Source: JBPRGG01 sp051418075 (lineage in GTDB: Bacteria > Bacteroidota > Bacteroidia > Cytophagales > Cyclobacteriaceae). Taken from it: a DNA stretch of 64,000 nt. Each line of letters begins with the position of its first letter. Position 1 is the first letter of the stretch. The position numbers were made by a program, and so were the translations under genes. Below are positions 35,259 through 42,900 of the stretch, piece by piece. The stretch is taken from the NCBI GenBank assembly GCA_051418075.1, contig JBPRGG010000019.1, positions 43,056 through 107,055 on the forward strand, given 5' to 3'. The notes beneath the pieces were generated by a model that was given only the letters and a program-made list of their open reading frames with translations, was not told where the DNA came from and searched no databases.

Positions 35259-36053
35259 ATGCCTGAACTTCCTGAAGTAGAAACCTTCCGCAGATATTTT
35301 GACCAGACCAGCCTTCAACGTACTATTCAGAAGGTGGAAATCAAACCAAAGTCAGAGCGTCTGATCAAGCCAGGCCATGAAAAATTGATCAATCAGCTGC
35401 AAGGCCGGAAATTTGTGGCATCGCACCGGGTGGGTAAATATCTTTTCATTGAATTGGATGATGGCCTGTTCCTGGTGGTGCATTTTGGCATGACCGGGGA
35501 TTTCAGCTATTACAGGAATGCAGAAGATGAGCCCAAAAATGCCAAGGTAATCTTTCTTTTGGAAAATTCTTTTAGACTTTCCTATAATTCCAGGCGTAAA
35601 TTGGGTTGGCTGGACCTAACCGAATCCATAGCTGCTTTTCAAAAAGAGAAAAAGCTGGGAAAAGATGCATTGGATATTGAATTTGAGGAATTTTACCAGG
35701 GATTGAAAGAAAAACAGTCTCCAATCAAACCTCGTCTAATGGAACAGGACCTGATAGCTGGTATTGGAAACTGGGTAGCAGACGAGATACTATATCAGTC
35801 CCGGGTGCATCCGCTGAGCATTTGTCAAAAAATACCGAAAGCGATCTATCAGGAAATTTATAATAAAATGCAGTTTATCCTGAATACAGCAGTGGAACAT
35901 GATTCCCAGGCTGAATGTTTCCCAGAATATTTCCTGATCAGAGATCGAAAAAAAGGAGCAAAATGCCATTACAATGGGAAAACACTGGAAATATTGGAGG
36001 TGGGCGGGAGGACTACGTTTGTCTGTCCCGGATATCAAAAGGCTTATAAATAA
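35259..36053 (+). CDS. mutM: Fpg/Nei-family DNA glycosylase with incomplete zinc finger
   Basis: The start is the ATG at 35259 because the mature N-terminus must be Pro2-Glu3 (MPELPEVETF); an in-frame upstream Met at 35193 would bury them. The 264-residue protein excises oxidised purines and nicks abasic sites. Lys60 (RVGKYLF) matches the conserved DNA-contact Lys, GIGNWVADEIL is the H2TH block with its Asn, and GGRTT carries the finger Arg. The usual CxxC...CxxC zinc ligands are reduced: KCHYNG and FVCPGYQK keep only the first Cys of each pair. It may therefore use a zincless finger. It converges with the MpaB-type oxygenase gene. Confidence 0.88.
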   Translation: MPELPEVETFRRYFDQTSLQRTIQKVEIKPKSERLIKPGHEKLINQLQGRKFVASHRVGKYLFIELDDGLFLVVHFGMTGDFSYYRNAEDEPKNAKVIFLLENSFRLSYNSRRKLGWLDLTESIAAFQKEKKLGKDALDIEFEEFYQGLKEKQSPIKPRLMEQDLIAGIGNWVADEILYQSRVHPLSICQKIPKAIYQEIYNKMQFILNTAVEHDSQAECFPEYFLIRDRKKGAKCHYNGKTLEILEVGGRTTFVCPGYQKAYK

Positions 36054-36072
36054 TTGGACATTAGAGTTAGCT

Positions 36073-37227
36073 TCACAACTTCCAATGTGATTTTAAGGGC
36101 TCAGGTAGGTGAAAATAAACCCCTTTATAATTATCAAAATAACCCATCATGGTCTTGACCAAATGGCGGGAAAGCTGGTCAATCACTTTCTTCCAATGAG
36201 GTGATTTATCTTCCAGTTTTTCTTCCTGTCCAAAGATAAACTTCAGCAGCCAGGGGAATAATTGATTGAGACAACCATATTTTTTTTCCAGACCCACATA
36301 AAATGCCATTTGAGGCCCCACTAAATATCGGATCAGGGTTTCGGGTGCATTATCCAAAAACTGCCCGGGGAGGCTTTTTTCGGCAAACTGTACCAGGGCC
36401 TGGGTTAAAAGTTTCCCCTGTTCTGAATATGCAGCCTGACGTTGTAATATTTTATCCAAAAGAAGACGGGCTTCTTGCTGATTGTGGGGTACCAAATCTG
36501 CCTCTATTCCCAATAAACTACCAATGCCGGCCCAGGCATGTATATAAGCCTCCAATTTCCGGGTATCTTCTTCCAGATTGAAAAGGGGTAAGGCGTCGGT
36601 AGTGGCTATGCTGAAGGTCATCAACGTAACCGCCATATCCTCCTGATTGATAGGTTTACCATATTCTTTCCCGGGCCAATCAGTATGAGCCATAAATTGG
36701 CGGATAGCAGCATGTATCAGTCTTACCTTCTGAATGGACCGGATTCCAACCTGGCCGGGAGCTAAACCGCCTGGTGTCATCACATTTATAAGGAACTGAG
36801 CCGTTTCTGCTATTCTCCTGGTAAAGATCAGCAGGGAAGCATCATCATGTATTAACCGGCCGGTTCTGAACAGCACCTGAGCCCCATTGGCACAGGCATA
36901 AAGTAAGGGTAAGGATTTAAAATAGAGGAAAATCAAGAATTTAGGACCGTGATCCAGGAACAAATCGTGAGCCATTTCCACCTGGTCAGGTTGGATCCAG
37001 TCGGGAAGCTGGTTGGTTTGTTCCAGGTATTCACTGATTTGGACAGGAAGCTGATCTAAAGGCAGCTCCAGATTGGTGATCAGCAGGTGAAAAGTTTTAC
37101 GGGCATATTCCAGCCCCCGGTCATTTATGATCTTCAATAGTACTTCATCTGCCAAAGGATCCGTCCGGGATCTTTTCTGGTCAAAAAAAGCATCATTCCA
37201 TAAAGCAGGGTCCGGATTAGCAGGCAT
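36073..37227 (-). CDS. MpaB/Lcp-type oxygenase (DUF2236)
   Basis: The 384-residue protein matches the oxygenase MpaB family, which includes latex-clearing protein Lcp, a b-type haem dioxygenase. Visible blocks: ANGAQVLFRTGRLIHD, RRIAETAQFLINVM, KVRLIHAAIRQF (Lys167, Arg169 and His172 in the region that holds catalytic and haem residues in Lcp), and a late YLVGPQMAFYVGL. There is no signal peptide. It follows two CxxCH protein genes with a 6-base gap, suggesting that electrons or haem handling link the three. The substrate is unknown; rubber cleavage should not be assumed. Confidence 0.8.
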   Translation of the reverse strand: MPANPDPALWNDAFFDQKRSRTDPLADEVLLKIINDRGLEYARKTFHLLITNLELPLDQLPVQISEYLEQTNQLPDWIQPDQVEMAHDLFLDHGPKFLIFLYFKSLPLLYACANGAQVLFRTGRLIHDDASLLIFTRRIAETAQFLINVMTPGGLAPGQVGIRSIQKVRLIHAAIRQFMAHTDWPGKEYGKPINQEDMAVTLMTFSIATTDALPLFNLEEDTRKLEAYIHAWAGIGSLLGIEADLVPHNQQEARLLLDKILQRQAAYSEQGKLLTQALVQFAEKSLPGQFLDNAPETLIRYLVGPQMAFYVGLEKKYGCLNQLFPWLLKFIFGQEEKLEDKSPHWKKVIDQLSRHLVKTMMGYFDNYKGVYFHLPEPLKSHWKL

Positions 37228-37233
37228 ATTTTT

Positions 37234-37695
37234 TTATTCACCCATGATCAGATTGGTTTCTTCATCTACCCAATCCCTGATCAGTTCTTTCTGTTGCTGG
37301 TCAAGTTTGGCCTGGCCATGAATAAAGGTGTAAATGGGCAATGGCATTTTGTCTTCTTCCACTTCCTCTTTGATTTCATCCAGGATCTTGACCAGTTTTC
37401 GTTTATTATATGTATTCCAGGCAGAAAAATCCAATTCTTCCACCCCTTCTTCCACATCTTTCCTGACCAGCCAGGAAACCGGTGCTACGTAAGAATACCA
37501 GGGATAGTTGACCTGCCGGGAATGACAATCATAGCAGGAGGTTTTTAGTATATTAGCTACCTCAGGGTGAACTGCTCCTCCGGCGATCAAATCGTTTTCC
37601 AGGTTGTCTGAATTGTCGGGCAATTGATTAGGAACAAACTGTAATACCAGTATAATGACAGCAAATGCTATCAGGACAATTTTAATGATCTTCAT
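37234..37695 (-). CDS. Haem-binding domain protein (Haem_bd type)
   Basis: The 153-residue protein has one N-terminal membrane helix (residues 3-22) acting as signal anchor and the haem motif CYDCH at 54-58 in the block SCYDCHSRQVNYPWYSYVAP, characteristic of the Haem_bd family in Bacteroidota. A likely distal Met is in DKMPLPIYT. It faces the periplasm. Its ATG shares bases with the stop of the preceding cytochrome gene (TAATG), so the two are coupled. Confidence 0.92.
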   Translation of the reverse strand: MKIIKIVLIAFAVIILVLQFVPNQLPDNSDNLENDLIAGGAVHPEVANILKTSCYDCHSRQVNYPWYSYVAPVSWLVRKDVEEGVEELDFSAWNTYNKRKLVKILDEIKEEVEEDKMPLPIYTFIHGQAKLDQQQKELIRDWVDEETNLIMGE

Positions 37696-38093
37696 TAATT
37701 AAATAACTTATCGGCTGTAGTTTCAGCCCAATCTCTTAAAAGGGTGACTTCTGCTTCAGTTAATTTGGCCTCTGGCTTTTTAGCCAGGAATTTTTCCGGT
37801 GGCATGGTACCTTCATCCAATACTTCGATGATTTCATCTAGTATGGCGATTTGTTTGGTTTTTTCCAAAGTGGGCAGATCATCCCATAAAAGGGCTTCTT
37901 TGGCATCGTCTGATTTGCCTTCCGGGCTATGACATCCATAACATTTATTGTCAATCAGGATTTTAACAGCTCCTTCATAGGCAATCACAGGCTCTTCTTT
38001 AGAAAACTTTTCATGATTTATCCGGGGTGTATTACTCTGAAGGAAAAAAGCCGGGATGATCAGAATCAATAATAACTTGAGAGGGGTTTTCAT
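37695..38093 (-). CDS. Exported monohaem cytochrome c-like protein
   Basis: The 132-residue protein has a signal peptide (about residues 1-20) and CYGCH at 51-55 followed by SPEGKSDDAKEALLWDDL. GTMPPEKFL offers a distal Met, and AEVTLLRDWAE is the C-terminal helix also seen in the next gene product, so the two look like distant paralogues. It is the first gene of the unit cytochrome, Haem_bd protein, MpaB-type oxygenase. Confidence 0.9.
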   Translation of the reverse strand: MKTPLKLLLILIIPAFFLQSNTPRINHEKFSKEEPVIAYEGAVKILIDNKCYGCHSPEGKSDDAKEALLWDDLPTLEKTKQIAILDEIIEVLDEGTMPPEKFLAKKPEAKLTEAEVTLLRDWAETTADKLFN

Positions 38094-38514
38094 GGCATTT
38101 TGAATTGAATTCGGTTGTTAGTTTTTCCGGTCAAAATTTAGGCATTATTTTTAAATCCTACAATGATTTTTTTCAAAAGAGTAATTACGAACCTGATTTA
38201 AATCTTTGATAGGGGCTAAAAGAGCTAATGAAGATCAATTGCCTGTGAAAAAAGCCTATTGTCAACTGGTACGGATTCAAAGGCGAAGCGAAAGACCGAA
38301 AGGGCGTATGGCCTGAGGATTATCAAATCAGAAGCGGTATTTAATCTGTTCCAAAGTAGGCAGGACATGCCTTGGGGAGGCAGGCTTTCGCCGCCGCGAG
38401 GAGGATTAGGTGCGAAGGAATGCGGGAGGGGATGTGCGATTCCAAAAATGGCACCTGCTCCATTATTGGATCAAATTTGATTAATTTGTAAATTTCAACC
38501 AAAGCCATAAATCT
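38094..38514. other. 421-base intergenic region with a GC-rich patch of unknown nature
   Basis: The region lies between the divergent cytochrome and sulfatase genes. Its outer parts are AT-rich, but 38281-38460 has 98 G/C in 180 bases by hand count (about 54%), well above the surroundings. It contains the short inverted repeat AGGCA/TGCCT (about 38357-38371) and the purine-rich block GCGAAGCGAAAGACCGAAAG. A 73-codon frame (38259-38480) runs through it but has poor protein character. A structured RNA or a dispersed intergenic repeat is possible. Confidence 0.5.
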
Positions 38515-39903
38515 ATGAAAGACAAAAGTATTTTTCTGTTTTTGATGATATCCTTGATTTATCAGGGATGTCAGGTTTCATCTGGTGAGAAGAACAACGT
38601 GACGGAGGAGGAGAAACCAAATATTTTGGTCATTTTGACTGACGATCAAGGGTTTGGCGATCTCTCATCATATGGGGCTAAAGATTTGCAAACGCCAAAT
38701 ATAGATGGCCTGGTGGAAGATGGTATGAAATTCAGTAATTTTTATGCCAATTGTCCGGTTTGTTCTCCTACCAGGGCGGCACTGTTAACAGGTCGCTACC
38801 AGGAGTATGTAGGGGTTCCGGGGGTTATACGTACCCATCAGCAGGATAGTTGGGGTTTTCTGGATACGGCTGCTATTTTGTTGCCGGAGCCCTTGAACCA
38901 GGCAGGTTATAAAACCGGGATCATTGGAAAATGGCATCTGGGACTGGAATCTCCCAACACACCAAATGAAAGAGGTTTTCAATACTTTAAAGGTTTTTTA
39001 GGAGATATGATGGATGATTACTGGACCCATGAGCGGTTTGGCAATAATTATATGCGCCTGAATGATTCCGTAATAGAACCTGAAGGGCATGCCACAGATC
39101 TTTTTTCAGATTGGGCGGTTGATTATGTTACTACTGCCAAGGAAAAAGGAAAGCCCTGGTTTTTATACCTGGCCTACAATGCCCCACATTTTCCGGTACA
39201 GCCTCCGGAAGACTGGCTGGTAAAAGTGAAACAAAGAGAGCCTGATATCTCTGATACAAGGGCTAAGCTGGTGGCATTTATTGAGCATATGGATGATGGT
39301 ATCGGCAGGGTCATCCAATCTTTGAAGGAAACAGAACAATATGATCATACCTTGATCTTTTTCACCTCGGATAATGGAGGACATTTGCCTTCAGAAGCTA
39401 ATAACGGTCCCTGGCGGGATGGAAAACAGTCTGTTTACGAAGGAGGAATCAGGGTGCCTGCCTGTGCTGTGTGGCCGGGAAAGATAAAACCAGGATCAAG
39501 CTCTGAGGCATATCTGCTTACTATGGATATTTATCCCACTGTATTAGCTGCAGCTGGAGCGGGCTATGCTCACCGTATTGAAGGTCAGGATTTTCTGCCC
39601 ATTTTATTGGAGGAGGAGCAGCGGGTAGGAGAAAGACCATTGTTTTTTTCTCGCCGGGAAGGGAATATGCGATACAGGGGACAAGCTATTGAAGCGGTAA
39701 GGTCGGGTCAATGGAAATTGTTGCAAAATAATCCCTTTGAACCTCAGGAATTGTATAATATGGAGGAAGATCCCTATGAAACCAACAATGTTTTTGATCA
39801 ATACCCGGAAAAGGTGAAGGAATTGAACCAATTACTGATGAAGCATAAGCAGATTGGTGCCAGGGTCCCTTGGCAACCTCCTGCAGTGTATTATGAATTT
39901 TGA
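38515..39903 (+). CDS. Family S1 sulfatase, probable lipoprotein
   Basis: The 462-residue protein has a signal sequence ending LIYQGC, with Cys19 as likely lipidation site. LTDDQGFGD is the metal site and CSPTR at 83-87 the formylglycine signature, followed by LTGRY. GIIGKWHLG, APHFPVQPPEDW and FFTSDNGGHLPSE complete the sulfatase pattern, and ELYNMEEDPYETNN is the C-terminal block. It differs clearly from the sulfatase at the left edge (CSPSR). It stands alone on its strand between the haem-protein unit and the large T9SS protein; the substrate is unknown. Confidence 0.94.
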   Translation: MKDKSIFLFLMISLIYQGCQVSSGEKNNVTEEEKPNILVILTDDQGFGDLSSYGAKDLQTPNIDGLVEDGMKFSNFYANCPVCSPTRAALLTGRYQEYVGVPGVIRTHQQDSWGFLDTAAILLPEPLNQAGYKTGIIGKWHLGLESPNTPNERGFQYFKGFLGDMMDDYWTHERFGNNYMRLNDSVIEPEGHATDLFSDWAVDYVTTAKEKGKPWFLYLAYNAPHFPVQPPEDWLVKVKQREPDISDTRAKLVAFIEHMDDGIGRVIQSLKETEQYDHTLIFFTSDNGGHLPSEANNGPWRDGKQSVYEGGIRVPACAVWPGKIKPGSSSEAYLLTMDIYPTVLAAAGAGYAHRIEGQDFLPILLEEEQRVGERPLFFSRREGNMRYRGQAIEAVRSGQWKLLQNNPFEPQELYNMEEDPYETNNVFDQYPEKVKELNQLLMKHKQIGARVPWQPPAVYYEF

Positions 39904-39907
39904 AATA

Positions 39908-39944
39908 AAAAAAAGGAAGGCCGATACTTCAACCTCCTTTTTTT
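39908..39944. terminator. Bidirectional terminator between sulfatase and T9SS protein genes
   Basis: AAAAAAAGGAAGG (39908-39920) pairs with CCTCCTTTTTTT (39933-39944) with one bulged base and a 12-base loop. A and T runs on either side allow action in both directions for the two convergent genes. Confidence 0.75.
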
Positions 39945-39966
39945 AATCAACATCTAAAAATATGCA

Positions 39967-42900
39967 CTAGTTGGAAGGCGCGTAAAGCATCCGGCCAATT
40001 TGTTTATGCGAGCCAGTCTGTATCTTATAGAAATAGATACCAGGACTTAAAGATGGTCCTGCCTGGTTGGGCTGCCAAAGATAATTATGTTTTCCCGGCT
40101 GATAATCAGCCGTAGTTTGATCCACTATTTGTCCAATGGAATTCATGATGGAAATATTCACAGTACTTGATTGTGACACTTCGAATACCAGATTGGTGCC
40201 GGCTGTACCGAAAGGGTTGGGATAATTAGCATAAACCTTAAAATCTACTGGTTGTAAGCCTGTGGTGATCCGGCCATTTTTGGCAATGATCTTCAGATCC
40301 TTCAGGTCCTGGTTATAGGCAAGCCCCTGAGTAATATCAGAACAGATCTTAATAGCTGATTCATTCAGGTTATGACGCTTCACTTTAAATTTCAGGTTAA
40401 TGATCTGGGAATGATCAGGCAGCGAAATGCTTTTGCCGGCAGGCTCATCCCAGATGGTAGTTAAATAACCTTTTTGGGCCAAATGATCACTGAAATGTAT
40501 GCCATTTAATCCTTCAGCTTCCATAAATTCCAGGTGATCAGCATTCCACTGCAAGGTAAATTGAAAAGCACTCACCTGCTGGAATTGACTGGCCTTAACA
40601 GGGATGTTGATGACCTGCTCATCTTGCAAATTTAAATCTTCAATTTCCAGGGATATTTCCCCTTCATATTTCATTCTGCCAATGGTCTGGTCCCAACTGT
40701 TATTTACATCACCTAAGCGGATCCCGGTAAAATCCAGGGTATTATCACTACTGTTGGCTGTAAGGGCTATATTTTCATAATAAGTGAAAATATTATCCGG
40801 GTCGGCATAAGTATTGGTATTGGGTACAAATTTCCAAAGTTTACCATCAAAGTCTGAGGATTTTCCCAGGATCAACCGTCTGATTAATGCAATATCTAAA
40901 GTGGATACAGAGCCGGAATTTTCAACATCAGCCGCAAGTTGGGCAAAATCGTTCAACTCGATTTCTGAAAATAAAATATGACGTCGAATTAAGGCAATAT
41001 CAAGGGTTGTTACGCCATTATTGGCTTTATTATCTGTTGGCTTATCCGGATTGATGGTCACATTGCTTCCCGGCAATACATCAAAGGCAAAAGCACCATC
41101 AGTGGCAGTGGTCCGGGCATTAGATTCATCGCCTGATAAATTCACCTGAACCCCGGATAAAGGATTTCCGGCTACATTTCTGATAACACCACTTAGTTGA
41201 ACCATGGAAAGACTGTTTACCTGGCCTGGACTAACTTCTACTGGTAACGATTGAAAATTAGTATCTGCTATTTCCAGCCCAGTAGCCCCGGCAGCGTTAA
41301 TAAATACCGGGGAAAAAGAGCCTTCCAGCCCTTGTATTTGAAAACGAAGGGCAAATAATATATCTCCGTCATTGAGGCTTTCACCTGCCAGGGTTTGATC
41401 ATCCCAGGATAAAGTAAGATAATCCGGATTATTTGTATTAAAATGCGTATCGGTAATGCTGGCAATACCATATAATTCTGTATTTAGCAATGTCAAAACT
41501 GAGGCATCCCATTCCAATGTTAGTTGAATCGCCAGGATGTTAGAAAAATTCTCCACATATACCGGGACCACTACTTCTGAACCCGGACTTCCATTTAACT
41601 CTGGCAAGCTTAATCTTACCGGTATGTACTCCAGGGTGGTGGTATTTTCCTGGTTGGAATAAGCTGATTCATAGGTGTCATTAACTGCCTTAACCCTGTA
41701 ATGATAATGAGTCAATTCCGTTAAACCCTGATCTGTAAAAGAACTAACGGCCACTGGTGTAATATCACCGGCAATGACCTGGTATGTTACACCATCCAGG
41801 GAACGCTCTATGATAAATCCGGTTTCATTATCTGAATTATCATTCCAGGATAATTGGATCTGTTCATGAGACAATGCTGAAGCAATTAAACCATCCGGGG
41901 CTATAATATTAGGCAAAGTGGTAGCGGAAGCTTCATCTGAGGTGGCTGATTCACTGGGAGAATTAACTGCTTTTACCCGGTAATAATAAGTTATATCTCC
42001 CACTAATCCGGAATTATCGGTATATCCTGTAATGTCTGGTGCTCCGGTAGTTCCAATGGGGCTGAAATTTATTCCTGACTCTTCTGACCTTTCTATAATA
42101 AATTCCATTTCATTGTCCGAATTGTCCTGCCAGCTTAAATCCACTTGATTGGCCGAAACTGCAGTGGCTATCATATGGGTAGGTGCATTGATTGTAATCC
42201 AGGTTTGATCAGAAGCTTCAGAAGAATACAATGACTGGCTGGGTCCATTCACAGCTTTGATACGGTAGAAATAGGTCGTACCTTCTGCAAGAGAAGTATT
42301 ATCACTGAATGCAGTAATATTGGCCGAGGTAGTAATTAATTCAGAAAATCCAGATATAGAAGTAAGGGACCTTTCAATCACAAATCCGGATTCGTTATCG
42401 GAATTATCGTCCCAGGTCAATTCTATTTGACCGGTGCCGGAAGCTGTGGCATTTAAATTATCCGGGGCAATGATGGTGGTCAGGGTAGTGGCGGAAGTTT
42501 CACTGGTGAAATCAGATTCACTGGCTCCGCTGATGGCTTTCACCCTATAATAATAAGTGAGTCCTTCGGATAAACCTGTATCTGAATAAGCTTCGTTATC
42601 CGCTGCTATGGAAGCAATCTGGGTAAAAGGTCCGCCTGAGGTTTCAGCTCTTTCGATTACAAATTCCAATTCATTATCAGCATTATCAGTCCAGGAAAGA
42701 TCAATCTGGCTGGTGGAAAAGGCAGTAGCAGAAAGCCCAGAGGGCGCATTAATGGTGATCCAGGTGGTTGCTGTAGCTTCGGAAGTATAGACCGATTCAC
42801 TGGCTCCACTGACCGCTTTGATGCGATAGAAATAGGAGGTGCCCTCGGTAAGTGACATATCAGAATAACTGATCACATCAGCAGCAGTAGTGACAATTTC

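Noticed and set aside
38259..38480. 73-codon frame through the GC-rich patch
   Set aside because: Arg/Gly/Pro-rich and low-complexity, ends just before the sulfatase gene; better explained by the base composition of the patch.
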